NCBI RefSeq assembly: GCF_003403015.1
Contig: NZ_QURL01000005.1
Coordinates: forward strand, 62,001 to 126,000
DNA length: 64,000 bases
Source: Fulvimarina endophytica
GTDB lineage: Bacteria; Pseudomonadota; Alphaproteobacteria; Rhizobiales; Rhizobiaceae
Reading direction: 5' to 3'
Below are positions 38,824-48,859 of the stretch, one piece after another. The notes beneath the pieces were generated by a model. It did not search any database, was not told where the DNA came from, and saw only the letters and a list, made by a program, of their open reading frames with translations. The position numbers were made by a program, and so were the translations under genes. Within the stretch, counting starts at the first letter, position 1. The number at the start of each line of letters is the position of its first letter.

Positions 38824-39279
38824 TCACCATCGCCGGGTCCGCGCGAAGTAATCGTCGGTCGCCCGGCCGAAAGCCGATCGCAGGCCGCGTTCCTCCGCGC
38901 GCACGAAGCGGGCGGTGATGAGGAACGGGAAACCGAGCGCGACGATCGCGGAACTCAACGCTCCGAGCCACAATGCCAGACCGAGGAGAACCAGGGTCAT
39001 CCCGGTATAGATCGGATTGCGATTGATCCGGAACGGTCCTTCGACGATGAGCGCGCTCGGCGTCTCGCCGGGCTCGATCGCCGTCTTCTTGCGCGCAAAC
39101 CAGAACGCGGCCCAGCCTGCGAGACCGAGGCCGAGACAGGCGAGGACGAGGCCGAGCGCCGCCGAGATCGGGGAGCCGAAGACGTTGATCGGGACATAAA
39201 GAGCCGCAAGCCATTCGGCTGCGAAGAATCCGATCGCCCAGACGGGCGGGAGATCGGGAAACCGCTGTCTCATCCCCAT
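38824..39279 (-). CDS. Isoprenylcysteine methyltransferase-like membrane protein
   Basis: This 151-aa protein has four membrane segments and the PEMT/ICMT family motif GPFRINRNPIYTGM (about 82-95), with EERGLRSAFG.ATDDYFARTRRW at the C-terminus, the SAM-binding region of the family. Bacterial members methylate unknown lipophilic substrates or phospholipids. It ends the run before the acyl-CoA synthetase gene, with only 5 nt between them, so it may be its downstream partner. Confidence 0.82.
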   Translation of the reverse strand: MGMRQRFPDLPPVWAIGFFAAEWLAALYVPINVFGSPISAALGLVLACLGLGLAGWAAFWFARKKTAIEPGETPSALIVEGPFRINRNPIYTGMTLVLLGLALWLGALSSAIVALGFPFLITARFVRAEERGLRSAFGRATDDYFARTRRW

Positions 39280-39284
39280 GGATC

Positions 39285-42005
39285 TCAGGCCCCGCCCAGC
39301 GTCTCTAAGGAAGCGTCCCGCTCCCGCTTGGCGACATCGAACACCACATGGGCGACGTCCGAGCCGGGTTCGGCCCCTTCCCGTTCGAAGCCGAGATTGC
39401 GAGCCATTCGGATCATGTTCGTGTTCTCCCTCAGGATCTCTCCGTAGACCCGCTTCAGGCCGCGCTGGCTCGCATAGTCGAGAATCGCGTTCATCAGCGC
39501 GTAGCCGAGCCCCTTCCCCTTCATATCCGAGCGAACGAGCACGGCATATTCGGCTTCCTCGTTCTCGGGATCGGCGATCAGCCTGACGACGCCGAAGATC
39601 TCGCCCGTTCCGTAGGCCACGCCCGGCTCGACGGCGACGAAGGCCATCTCGCGGTCGTAGTCGATCTGCGAGAATCGCGCCGACATCTGGTGGGGCATCT
39701 GCTTCATCGGGCCCATGAACCGCAGGCGCAGGTCCTCGGCATGGGTCTTTGCGACCATTTCGGCAAGCGCGTTCTCGTCGTCCGGCCGGATCGGCCTCAT
39801 GAGGAAGCGTTCGCCGCTCTTGAGGTCGACCGCGCGCTCCAGGGCGAACGGATAAGGCCGGATCGCGAGGCGGTCGGCATCCTTTGGAACCGGGCGAACG
39901 GCGATATGGGCGTCCAGAGCGAGAACGGCTTCGCCCTGGACGAGAAGCGGATTGATGTCGAGTTCGACGATCTCAGGCACGTGAACCGCGATTTCGGAAA
40001 GACGCACCAGAATGTCGACGATCATGCCCATCGGGGCTGCCGGCACGTTTCCGTAGCCTGCAAGGCGGCGCGCGACCCGTGTCTTCTCGACGATGCGCCG
40101 GGCGAGCGCAGAATTGAGCGGCGGGAAACCGACGGAGCGGTCAGCGATCACCTCGGCTGCGCGCCCGCCCCGACCGAACAGGACGACCGGACCGAAGGTC
40201 GCATCAGTCGCGATCCCCGCGAGAACCTCCAGCCCGTCCCGGGTCTTCGCCATGGGCTGCACGCTGAGACCGAGGATACGGGCCTCCGGCAGGTCCCGGC
40301 CGATGCGATCGAGCATCTCGCGCGCGGCTTCGCGGACCGCCTGCGGTCCCCTGAGGTCGAGGCGCACCCCGCCATGGTCGGACTTGTGCGCGATGTCGGG
40401 CGAGACGATCTTCAGGGCGATCGGCCCGTCGATGTCAGCCGCCTTCGCTGCCGCGTCGTCGGCATCGGTGGCGATGACCGTTCGCACGGTGGGAATGTCG
40501 AAGATTTCGAGAAGACGTTTGCTCTCGGGCTCGGTCATCACGGATCGACCCTCGCCGAGAACCGACGCGATGAGGTCGTGTGCCGCTTCGATGGCGAAGC
40601 TCGAAATGTAGATGCCGGCCTCCGGCGTTTCGATGAGATCCCTCTGGTTCGCCTGGTAGCGGACGAGATGGGTGAAGGCCCGGACGGCCTTCGAGGGGGT
40701 CTCGAAGGTCGCGATGCCGCCGCTCGTCAGGATCTCGCGCACAGAGCGGCCATTGCGGGCGCCCAGCCAGTTGGCGATCAGCGGCAAGGTGCGCCGATCC
40801 TGCTTGAACCGGACGAGCTCCTGCGCCACCGCTACCGGATCGACGATCGCCTGAGGGCAATGGATGGCAAAGACGGCGCCCTGTCCGTCACGCTCGGCGA
40901 GAACGTCGAGAACCGCACGATATCGCTCCGGTCCCGCATCGCCGAGAATGTCGATGGGATTGGCTCGCGACCATCCCTTCGGCAGAACCGCGTCGAGGGC
41001 GCTGCGCGTTTCCTCGTCGAGCGGCTTCAGGGTGCCGCCGTAAGCCTCCAGCGCGTCGACTGCGAGAATGCCCGCCGCACCGCCATTGGTGACGACCGTC
41101 AGCCCGTCGCCGCGGATGCGAAGACCGGTCGCGAGCGTCTCGGCCGCCTCGAACACCTCCTCGATCTTGTTGACGCGCAGGAGGCCCGCCCGGTCGAAGG
41201 CCGCGCCATAGACGAGATCGCTGCCCGCAAGCACGCCGGTATGGCTGAGCGCGGCCCGCGAGCCGGCCTCGCTGCGGCCGGCCTTCATGACGATGACGGG
41301 CCGCGAACGGGCCGCGATGCGCGCGGCCGACATGAACTTCTTCGCCTGCGTGATGTTCTCGGCGTATAGGAAGATCGCCCGGGTGCGCCGATCGCCGGCG
41401 AGGAAATCGAGCATGTCGCCGAAGTCGACATCGCTCATATCGCCCAGCGAGACCACGTGGGAGAAGCCGATCTCCCGCTCTTCGGCCCAGTCGAGCATGG
41501 CATTGATGATGGCGCCCGACTGACTGACGAGCGCGATGCCGCCCGCCTGCGGCGTTCGTGCGGCAAAGCTTGCATTCAGCTTCAGGTGCGGGGCCGCAAA
41601 GCCCATGGAATTGGGGCCGAGAATGCGCATCAGGCACGAGCCGGCGATATCGAGAACGTCCTGAAAGACGAGATCGGTCTCGTCGGCGGCGCCGAAGCCG
41701 GAGGAGACGACGACGGCCGCGCGGCACCCCTTCTCGCAAAGCTGCCGAATGGTTTCGAGGACGAGCGGCGCCTTCACGGCAACGATCGCGAGATCGGGCA
41801 CCTCCGGGAGCTCCGGGATGCTGGCGAAGCTCGGGAGCGAATGAACCGAACTTCGATGCGGGTTGACCGGCATGATCCGTCCCGCAAATCCGCTGGAGGC
41901 GAGATTGTGCATGAGAACGCTGCCGACCGAGCCGGGCGTCTCGCTCGCGCCCACCAGCGCGATGGAGTTCGGACGGAAGAGTTTATCGAAGTTTCGGGTG
42001 CTCAT
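39285..42005 (-). CDS. Acyl-CoA synthetase (NDP-forming) fused to GNAT acetyltransferase, PatZ-like
   Basis: This 906-aa protein is a three-part fusion: CoA-binding/ligase domain (about 10-230, LFRPNSIALVGASETPGSVG, HLKLNASFAARTPQAGG), an ATP-grasp-type domain (about 480-700, with KIVSPDIAHKSDHGG) and a C-terminal GNAT domain (about 730-890, with VRSDMKGKGLGYALMNAIL). This is the layout of protein lysine acetyltransferases of the YfiQ/Pat type, which regulate acetyl-CoA synthetase. It is divergent from nadE (141 bp). The start at 42005 gives MSTRNFDKLF. Confidence 0.9.
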   Translation of the reverse strand: MSTRNFDKLFRPNSIALVGASETPGSVGSVLMHNLASSGFAGRIMPVNPHRSSVHSLPSFASIPELPEVPDLAIVAVKAPLVLETIRQLCEKGCRAAVVVSSGFGAADETDLVFQDVLDIAGSCLMRILGPNSMGFAAPHLKLNASFAARTPQAGGIALVSQSGAIINAMLDWAEEREIGFSHVVSLGDMSDVDFGDMLDFLAGDRRTRAIFLYAENITQAKKFMSAARIAARSRPVIVMKAGRSEAGSRAALSHTGVLAGSDLVYGAAFDRAGLLRVNKIEEVFEAAETLATGLRIRGDGLTVVTNGGAAGILAVDALEAYGGTLKPLDEETRSALDAVLPKGWSRANPIDILGDAGPERYRAVLDVLAERDGQGAVFAIHCPQAIVDPVAVAQELVRFKQDRRTLPLIANWLGARNGRSVREILTSGGIATFETPSKAVRAFTHLVRYQANQRDLIETPEAGIYISSFAIEAAHDLIASVLGEGRSVMTEPESKRLLEIFDIPTVRTVIATDADDAAAKAADIDGPIALKIVSPDIAHKSDHGGVRLDLRGPQAVREAAREMLDRIGRDLPEARILGLSVQPMAKTRDGLEVLAGIATDATFGPVVLFGRGGRAAEVIADRSVGFPPLNSALARRIVEKTRVARRLAGYGNVPAAPMGMIVDILVRLSEIAVHVPEIVELDINPLLVQGEAVLALDAHIAVRPVPKDADRLAIRPYPFALERAVDLKSGERFLMRPIRPDDENALAEMVAKTHAEDLRLRFMGPMKQMPHQMSARFSQIDYDREMAFVAVEPGVAYGTGEIFGVVRLIADPENEEAEYAVLVRSDMKGKGLGYALMNAILDYASQRGLKRVYGEILRENTNMIRMARNLGFEREGAEPGSDVAHVVFDVAKRERDASLETLGGA

Positions 42006-42146
42006 GGCGACAAGATGGTCCCGTGCCGGGCGCTCGTCCAACGGGGAGCGGCAGGGTTACGCAGAGCGCATGGCCGCTCGGTTCGCAGAATCTCCACCGG
42101 CTGCTATAGCGGGGCCCCGATCAACCGGCCGGACGAGAGCGACAGA

Positions 42147-44222
42147 ATGACCGATACCGAGGCCCGCACCGTTCCGGACGCATTCTTCGACATCCACCGC
42201 CACGGCTTCGTGCGGATCGCCGTCGCGACCCCGCCGGTTCGCAATGCCGATCCCGCCTTCAACGGGGCCGCGATCCTCGCCCAGGCCCAGGAGGCGGCGA
42301 AGGCCAAGGCAGATCTCGTCGTATTCCCCGAACTCAGCCTGTCGGGATACGCCAATGACGATCTCCATCTTCAGGAGGTTCTCTGCGAAGAGACCGAGCG
42401 GCAGCTCGTCGCCCTCGCCCGTTCGACGGCAGGCCTTGCGCCGCTGCTTCTCGTCGGCGCCGTCCTGAAGCGTGCGGGACGCCTATACAACACCGCCGTC
42501 GCCATCCATCGCGGCAGGATCCTCGGCGTCGTTCCGAAGATCTTCCTTCCGAACTACCGGGAATATTACGAAAAGCGTTGGTTCGCCTCCGGCGACGGCA
42601 TGGATGGTCTCACGATGTCGCTCGCCGGACTGTCCGTTCCCTTCGGCCCCGATCTTCTGTTCGCTGCCGAGGATCTTCCCGGCTTCACGGTGCACGCCGA
42701 GATCTGCGAGGATTACTGGAGCCCCTTCCCGCCCTCGATCGACGGCGCACTCGCCGGGGCGACGATCCTGTGCAACCTTTCGGCCTCCAACATCACGATC
42801 GGCAAGAGCCGCGATCGTCATCTTCTCTCCGCGTCCCAGTCCATGCGCTGCCTCGCGGCCTATGTTTATTCGGCGGCGGGTCACGGCGAGAGCACGACGG
42901 ATCTGGCCTGGGACGGCCAAGGAGGCATCTACGAACTCGGTGACGAGATGGCGGCCTCCGAGCGCTTCTCCCATGCGAACGATCTCCTCGTCTGCGATAT
43001 CGACGTGGATCGGATCACGCAGGAAAGACTGCGCATGCCGACCTTCAACGATGCCGCCGCGCGCCGGGCCCATCCGGAAAAGCGGTTTCGAAAGATCTCC
43101 TTCGAACATCGGCCCGCGATGCTCGCCGATGCGCTGAAGCGGCCCATCCGGCGCTATCCCTTCGTGCCGAACGATGCGGGCCGGCTCGACGAGGACTGCT
43201 ACGAAGCCTTCAACATCCAGGTCGAGGGCCTCGTCACGCGCTACAGGGCGACCCCCGGCGACACCATGGTCATCGGCATTTCGGGCGGTCTCGACTCGAC
43301 CCATGCCATCGTCGTCGCGGCCAAGGCCTGCGACCGGATGAAGGTTCCGCGCTCGAACATCCTCTGCTTCACGATGCCCGGATTTGCCACCGGCGAGACC
43401 ACGCGTTCGAACGCCTGGACACTGATGAAGGCGATGGGCGTCACCGCCGAGGAAATCGACATCCGGCCGGCGGCGCGGCAGCTTCTCGCCGACATGAACC
43501 ATCCGTTCTCGGACGGGGAGCCGGTCTACGACATCACCTTCGAGAACGTTCAGGCGGGTCTTCGGACCGATTATCTCTTCCGCCTCGCCAATCAGCGCGG
43601 CGGCTTCGTGGTGGGAACCGGCGACCTGTCGGAACTCGCGCTCGGCTGGTGCACCTATGGCGTCGGCGACCAGATGAGCCACTACGCGGTCAACACCGGC
43701 GTTCCGAAGACCCTCATTCAGTATCTGATCCGCTGGTGCATCGCCTCGAACCAGTTCGACGCGCAGACGGACGCGGTGCTGGACGCGATTCTCGACACCG
43801 AGATTTCGCCCGAGCTCGTTCCCCAGGATGCGCCGGGCGGACTGCAGAGCACCGAGGAGAAGATCGGGCCCTACGAACTCAACGACTTCTTCCTCTTCCA
43901 CATCCTGAGATACGGATTGCGTCCGTCGAAGGTCGCCTTCCTCGCTCATCAGGCCTGGCATTCGGTCGATGGTGGCAGCTGGCCCCACAAGTTCCCGGAT
44001 GCGAAGAAGAATGCCTACGATCTCGACACCATCGCTCACTGGCTCGAGAAATTTCTCTTCCGCTTCTTCCAGACCTCCCAGTTCAAGCGATCGGCCCTGC
44101 CGAATGGCCCGAAGGTCTCGGCGGGCGGAAGCCTGTCGCCGCGTGGCGACTGGCGTGCGCCGTCCGACGGCCGCGCCGATCTCTGGCTTGCGGAATTGCG
44201 CGAGGCTCTGGGCCGGGGATGA
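42147..44222 (+). CDS. nadE: Glutamine-dependent NAD+ synthetase
   Basis: This 691-aa two-domain enzyme has an N-terminal nitrilase-type glutaminase (E in FPELSLSGY, K in KIFLPNY, C in EICEDYW) and a C-terminal synthetase with the ATP loop GISGGLDSTHAI. It makes NAD from deamido-NAD with glutamine as ammonia donor. A possible promoter, TTCGCA-N17-TATAGC at 42082-42110, precedes the start by about 40 nt. It is divergent from the PatZ-like gene. Confidence 0.94.
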   Translation: MTDTEARTVPDAFFDIHRHGFVRIAVATPPVRNADPAFNGAAILAQAQEAAKAKADLVVFPELSLSGYANDDLHLQEVLCEETERQLVALARSTAGLAPLLLVGAVLKRAGRLYNTAVAIHRGRILGVVPKIFLPNYREYYEKRWFASGDGMDGLTMSLAGLSVPFGPDLLFAAEDLPGFTVHAEICEDYWSPFPPSIDGALAGATILCNLSASNITIGKSRDRHLLSASQSMRCLAAYVYSAAGHGESTTDLAWDGQGGIYELGDEMAASERFSHANDLLVCDIDVDRITQERLRMPTFNDAAARRAHPEKRFRKISFEHRPAMLADALKRPIRRYPFVPNDAGRLDEDCYEAFNIQVEGLVTRYRATPGDTMVIGISGGLDSTHAIVVAAKACDRMKVPRSNILCFTMPGFATGETTRSNAWTLMKAMGVTAEEIDIRPAARQLLADMNHPFSDGEPVYDITFENVQAGLRTDYLFRLANQRGGFVVGTGDLSELALGWCTYGVGDQMSHYAVNTGVPKTLIQYLIRWCIASNQFDAQTDAVLDAILDTEISPELVPQDAPGGLQSTEEKIGPYELNDFFLFHILRYGLRPSKVAFLAHQAWHSVDGGSWPHKFPDAKKNAYDLDTIAHWLEKFLFRFFQTSQFKRSALPNGPKVSAGGSLSPRGDWRAPSDGRADLWLAELREALGRG

Positions 44223-44367
44223 TGGCCGGACGCGGCGGAGGAACGGGACGGCAGACGATGGGAAACGCGCCGCCGGTCCGATCTTCACCACGTGTCGGCA
44301 TCGCGGGCGCGTTCAGCCTATCCATTGGATATGTTCGGTGAGAGCGGGGTTGCGTGAGATGCACGAA

Positions 44368-44395
44368 CGCCGCCGGGCCGTTCGGCTCGGCGGCG
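44368..44395. other. Strong hairpin in the nadE / acidic-protein gap
   Basis: CGCCGCCGGGCC, loop GTTC and GGCTCGGCGGCG make a 12-bp stem with one G-T pair, between convergent gene ends. There is no T run on either side, so a bidirectional terminator is possible but unproven. Confidence 0.55.
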
Positions 44396-44401
44396 CCGGT
44401 C

Positions 44402-46249
44402 TCAGGTTCGATTGTCCCAGGACTGGATCGCTTCCTTGAAAACCCGGTCGCCGGGCAATCCCTTCTCGATCGAGACGAGAGCGCGGCGTCCGGTCGCGTA
44501 GGCAATCGGAATGTCGATCCATTCCTGATCCTCGAGCAGGGCCAGATTGTTCTGAACGGCCTGGTCGAGATTGTTGAGCGCGATGATGAAGAAACCGTCG
44601 GAGATCTTGCCCGCAACGCCGATCAACGGTTCGCCGCGCGCCTGTTCGGTCTGCTTCAATGCGAGGCGCTGGACGGTCGCGACATCGCCTCCCGGGAAAT
44701 TGTCGGGCGTATCGAAGAGCAATTCGATGACATGGCTCGCCGGCAATGTCGGATCGGCATTGCGCCGGATCGTCATCGTCATCGTCATGTTCTCTTCGGG
44801 GATATCCGCAACGGCCCGGATCGCCGGCTCGGGCGGCTGGCCCTCAATCGGCGGTTCCTGGACGACGGACCAGACCACATTGCCGGTCTCCTGCGTCCCC
44901 GGCTGTTCGCCGGTCCGCTCCTGATAGAAGACGGCACGCTGGGCGACGGGAACGGAGGGATCGGCCTGGGATGTCGTGGGTGCGGGTTCGGCTCCCTCGG
45001 CGCTCGCCGCCGTTTCCGGGGTCTCGCCCCCGACGACCTGCGGCTCCTGGCCGATCTCGCTCGAGACGGTCGGGCTGGTTCCCTCGCTCGCCGCATCCTC
45101 GGCCACCGAGGCAGCCGCGACGTCCGTTCCCTCGCCGAACTGGTTCTCTTCACGCTCCGCAGGACCCTCGTCCACCTCGCTGCCGTCGGGCAGCAGGCGC
45201 TGGGTGAACTGCCGCGTGCCTTCGCTCTGCGCTCCGGGTTGCGAAGTTGCGGCGCTTCCATCGCCAGCAGCCGTCTGCGTGGCGTCCGTGCCGTCCGTCG
45301 CGGCGCCGTCCGCGACCGTGGTCTGGTCTTCGCCCAGGATCGCGCCGGAAATCTCGTCGCCGTAGAACCATGCGACGGCACCCAGGCCCCCGACGATCAC
45401 CACGAGGGACAGGATCGCGGCCATCGACCCACCGCGATTGCCATGTCTGGCCTCACGCGGGGGAACATAAGCGGGACCCGAGACATCGGCCTCGGGGATG
45501 GACACCGAACCATCGAAGTCGCCCGAATAGCCCTGGCGGTCCAGTTCGAAGCTCTCGCGGTCTTCGTTCCGTTCGTCCGGGTGCCGGTCGTCGTGCGAAT
45601 AATCGGCATAGGCCGCAGCATCCGCCTCGGCCGTCGTGGCTCCGGCGGCTGCGCCGGCAAAACCCGTTGCGGTGCGGGCGGAATAGCGATCGTCCTCGTA
45701 ACGGCGGCGGTCGTCCTCGTAGGCATCGGCCTCGTGCGTGCCGCTCGCCTCCGACGACGGCGCACCCCAGTTCGACCGGCCGGTATGGACGCCGTAATCA
45801 TCGCTGCGGGGCAACCCCTCGCCCCGATAGGTCGAGACGCCCGGGGTCGGCGCAAGCGGCGCCTCTTCCAGACGATCCTGAACGACTTCGGCCTGGATCG
45901 TCTCGTCGGTCGAGCTTCTGGCCTCGGCGGGCGTGTAGTCGTGGTGAGCGCGATCGTCCGCGTCCGCGTCATCGCCCGAAGGTTCCGGTTCCGGCGGAAC
46001 TGCGGTCTCCTCGGGATCGATCGACGGGCCGTTCTCCAGCTCGACGTAATGATCCTCGGTGCGCCCGATCGCATCCTCGAGCGCGGCGAGCCTCGCATCC
46101 GCGACCTCCGGCGACAGGGGCGGATTGGCGGCCTGAATCTGACGCTGAATAGCGGCCCGCGCCTTCTCGTAGACGCGTGCCCGCATGTCAGGCGTCGACC
46201 GCGGCAGACCGTCGATCGTCTTGCGGAGTACGCCGCTCAAGTCAGCCAT
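44402..46249 (-). CDS. Large acidic bitopic membrane protein of unknown function
   Basis: This 615-aa protein has an N-terminal helical region (1-70, MADLSGVLRKTIDGLPRSTP, then RARVYEKARAAIQRQ) that looks ordered, an acidic low-complexity linker (about 80-270, D/E/A/R/T rich), one membrane helix (about 276-296, AAILSLVVIVGGLGAVAWF) and a further acidic linker. The C-terminal domain (about 450-615) is ordered and contains PAIRAVADIPEENMTMTMTI and SHVIELLFD. The domain layout suggests a cytoplasmic head, membrane anchor and periplasmic domain. Such proteins recur beside purA in Rhizobiales but I know of no function. Confidence 0.85.
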   Translation of the reverse strand: MADLSGVLRKTIDGLPRSTPDMRARVYEKARAAIQRQIQAANPPLSPEVADARLAALEDAIGRTEDHYVELENGPSIDPEETAVPPEPEPSGDDADADDRAHHDYTPAEARSSTDETIQAEVVQDRLEEAPLAPTPGVSTYRGEGLPRSDDYGVHTGRSNWGAPSSEASGTHEADAYEDDRRRYEDDRYSARTATGFAGAAAGATTAEADAAAYADYSHDDRHPDERNEDRESFELDRQGYSGDFDGSVSIPEADVSGPAYVPPREARHGNRGGSMAAILSLVVIVGGLGAVAWFYGDEISGAILGEDQTTVADGAATDGTDATQTAAGDGSAATSQPGAQSEGTRQFTQRLLPDGSEVDEGPAEREENQFGEGTDVAAASVAEDAASEGTSPTVSSEIGQEPQVVGGETPETAASAEGAEPAPTTSQADPSVPVAQRAVFYQERTGEQPGTQETGNVVWSVVQEPPIEGQPPEPAIRAVADIPEENMTMTMTIRRNADPTLPASHVIELLFDTPDNFPGGDVATVQRLALKQTEQARGEPLIGVAGKISDGFFIIALNNLDQAVQNNLALLEDQEWIDIPIAYATGRRALVSIEKGLPGDRVFKEAIQSWDNRT

Positions 46250-46298
46250 GAAACGCTATAACCTGGTTCATCAAAGCTTCGATTGATCCCGTTGAAGT

Positions 46299-47594
46299 TT
46301 AATCCTGAAACGGATCGCGAACAAGTATCGTGTCGTCCCGCTCGGGCGAGGTCGACAGCAGTGCGACAGGGGCCGAAACCAGCTCCTCGATATGGCGGAC
46401 ATACTTCACGGCCTGTGCCGGCAGATCGCTCCAGCGGCGGGCGCCGCGCGTGGTCTCGCTCCAGCCGGGCAGGGTCTCGTAGATCGGCTCCAGGGCCTGC
46501 TGGTCGGAGACACTCGCCGGAAGATAGTCGATCTCCTCGCCATTGAGCCGGTAGCCGGTGACGACCTTGATCTCGTCGAGACCGTCCAGGACGTCGAGCT
46601 TGGTCAGCGCCAGACCCGACAGGCCGTTGATCGCGACCGCCTGTCGCACGAGCACCGCATCGAACCAGCCGCAGCGGCGTTCGCGCCCCGTGACCGTTCC
46701 GAACTCGTGGCCGCGCTCGCCGAGGAAACGGCCGATCTCGTTTTTCTGCTCGCTCGGGAACGGACCCTCGCCGACACGGGTCGTATAGGCCTTCGTGATG
46801 CCGAGAACGTAGCCAACCTGCCCCGGCCCGGTTCCCGAACCCGCGGCCGCCTGGCCGGCGACGGTGTTGGACGAGGTCACAAAGGGATAGGTGCCGTGGT
46901 CGATATCGAGGAGCGAGCCCTGCGCGCCCTCGAACAGGATGCGCTCGCCGCTCTTGCGGCAATTGTCGAGGAGGCGCCACACGCGGTCGATATAGGGCGT
47001 GATCTGCGCCGCGACGCTGGTCAGCTCCTCGAGGATGTCCGCATGCTTGATCTCGGGTTCGCCGAGACCGCGCCTCAGCGCGTTGTGGTGGGCGAGCAGT
47101 CGCTCGATGCGGGCCGGCAGACCGTCGATATTGGCGAGATCCATCACGCGGATCGCCCGGCGTCCGACCTTGTCCTCATAGGCCGGCCCGATGCCGCGCC
47201 CCGTGGTGCCGATCTTCATGCCCTTGGCGGCGGCATTCTCGCGCGCGGCGTCGAGTTCGCGGTGGATGGACAGGATCAGCGCGGCGTTATCTGCGATGCG
47301 CAGATTGTCGGGCCCGATCTTGACCCCCTGCCCCTCGAGCCGTGCCTTCTCCGCGACGAAGGCATGGGGATCGAAGACGACGCCGTTGCCGATGACCGAG
47401 AGCTTGCCTTCACGCACGATGCCGGAGGGCAGAAGGGACAGTTTGTAGGACACGCCATCGATGACCAGCGTGTGGCCGGCATTGTGGCCGCCCTGGAATC
47501 GCACGACGACATCCGCCCGCTCGGACAGCCAATCGACGATCTTTCCCTTTCCTTCGTCGCCCCATTGGGACCCGACGACGACGACATTGGCCAT
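46299..47594 (-). CDS. purA: Adenylosuccinate synthetase
   Basis: This 431-aa enzyme converts IMP and aspartate to adenylosuccinate with GTP. It has the N-terminal [16 protein letters not shown] loop, [22 protein letters not shown] and the C-terminal [14 protein letters not shown] -10-like CTATAG lies at 47651-47656 on the minus strand upstream. It is followed 49 nt later by the acidic protein gene. Confidence 0.97.
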   Translation of the reverse strand: MANVVVVGSQWGDEGKGKIVDWLSERADVVVRFQGGHNAGHTLVIDGVSYKLSLLPSGIVREGKLSVIGNGVVFDPHAFVAEKARLEGQGVKIGPDNLRIADNAALILSIHRELDAARENAAAKGMKIGTTGRGIGPAYEDKVGRRAIRVMDLANIDGLPARIERLLAHHNALRRGLGEPEIKHADILEELTSVAAQITPYIDRVWRLLDNCRKSGERILFEGAQGSLLDIDHGTYPFVTSSNTVAGQAAAGSGTGPGQVGYVLGITKAYTTRVGEGPFPSEQKNEIGRFLGERGHEFGTVTGRERRCGWFDAVLVRQAVAINGLSGLALTKLDVLDGLDEIKVVTGYRLNGEEIDYLPASVSDQQALEPIYETLPGWSETTRGARRWSDLPAQAVKYVRHIEELVSAPVALLSTSPERDDTILVRDPFQD

Positions 47595-47798
47595 GGTGAA
47601 CGTACTCCTGCTTCAACGGGTTCTACCGGCCCCTTAACAGGGCGACGGCACTATAGGGAACCGATCTCGCAGACGCGAACGGCCAAACGCGATTCTTTTG
47701 TTCACCCATCCTTCTGATCCATCAGGCTTGTCCACCGCTTGCGCGGGCTGCAGCCGGTGCCGTTTGCATGAGCGCTCTGCCCCGGTAGAAGCCGTCTC

Positions 47799-48734
47799 AT
47801 GATTCGCATCGTCTCCCATCCTTACGTCCTTCTGGCGCTCACCACTCTCTTCTGGGGCGGCAATGCGGTGGCCGGAAAGCTCGCGGCGGGACATGTCTCG
47901 CCGATGCTCCTGACGCTGATGCGCTGGACCTTCGCCTGTTGTCTGATGGCGCCCTTCGCCATCGCCCATGTGCGGGCGGAATGGCCGATCATCCGCCGTC
48001 ACCTCGTGAGGCTCTTCCTCCTCGGCGCCTGCGGTTTCACGCTCTTCAACGCCTCGCTCTATCTCGCGCTCAACTACACGACGGCCATCAACGCGACGAT
48101 CGAGCAGTCCTCGATGCCGCTCGTCGTCTTCGTCCTCAACTTTCTTCTCTTTCGAACCCGCGTGACCCCGTATCAGGTCGCGGGCTTCGGATTGACGCTG
48201 GTCGGCGTCGCTCTCACTGCCTCCCATGGCGACGTGACGACGCTCCTGACGCTCTCGCTGAATGTCGGCGACGCCATCATGCTGTTCGGCGTGCTGGTCT
48301 ACGGAGCCTATACGGTCGCGTTGAGGGTCAAGCCCGATCTCTCCTGGCAATCGACGATCTTCTGCCTGTCCGTCGCCGCATTCCTCGCCTCGATCCTCGC
48401 CGCGGGCATCGAATATTCGCTCGGCAACACGATCTGGCCGGATCTCACCGGAACCTCGGCCGCGCTCTACACGGCGATCTTCCCCGCCCTCATCGCGCAA
48501 TCGCTCTACATCAAGGGCGTCGAGGCGATCGGGCCGAACCGGGCCAATCTCTTCGTCAATCTCGTCCCGATCTACGGGGCCGGTCTCGCCGTCCTGATCC
48601 TCGGGGAGACGCTCGAATTCTATCATCTCCTGGCGCTCGCCTTCGTGATCGGCGGCATTCTCCTGGCGGAGCGGGGCGGCCGCAAAACCTGGGCTGACAG
48701 CGCGAAGAACGCCGGCCCCTCCCATCCGGGCTGA
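47799..48734 (+). CDS. EamA/DMT-family transporter
   Basis: This 311-aa protein has ten predicted membrane segments in the DMT (drug/metabolite) pattern, with two EamA repeats (about 12-140, 150-295; LFWGGNAVAGKLAAGHVSP and LIAQSLYIKGVEAIGPNRANLFVNLVP). Substrates of this family are amino acids, nucleosides or toxins and cannot be predicted here. It is divergent from purA. Confidence 0.88.
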   Translation: MIRIVSHPYVLLALTTLFWGGNAVAGKLAAGHVSPMLLTLMRWTFACCLMAPFAIAHVRAEWPIIRRHLVRLFLLGACGFTLFNASLYLALNYTTAINATIEQSSMPLVVFVLNFLLFRTRVTPYQVAGFGLTLVGVALTASHGDVTTLLTLSLNVGDAIMLFGVLVYGAYTVALRVKPDLSWQSTIFCLSVAAFLASILAAGIEYSLGNTIWPDLTGTSAALYTAIFPALIAQSLYIKGVEAIGPNRANLFVNLVPIYGAGLAVLILGETLEFYHLLALAFVIGGILLAERGGRKTWADSAKNAGPSHPG

Positions 48735-48751
48735 CCCTTTCCCGTTTTTCG

Positions 48752-48779
48752 CAAGCCGCGACGATGCGCGCGGCTTGCC
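48752..48779. other. Perfect 10-bp hairpin between the EamA and SDR genes
   Basis: GCAAGCCGCG, loop ACGATGCG and CGCGGCTTGC. It lies 17 nt after the EamA stop, with no T run following, and may slow exonuclease decay or be a weak terminator. Confidence 0.5.
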
Positions 48780-48859
48780 CGTGCGGCGGGCGCCGATAGC
48801 TAACGGCCGGATCGAGACCTGCCGCGATCGCGGCCCGAGCCGGAAAGGACGACCCCGTC

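Noticed and set aside
39348..41369. A long plus-strand frame opposite the PatZ-like gene
   Set aside because: Same reasoning: a shadow of the minus-strand coding bias.
48752..48779. Hairpin after the EamA gene as a terminator
   Set aside because: There is no T run after the stem, so I list it as a hairpin only.
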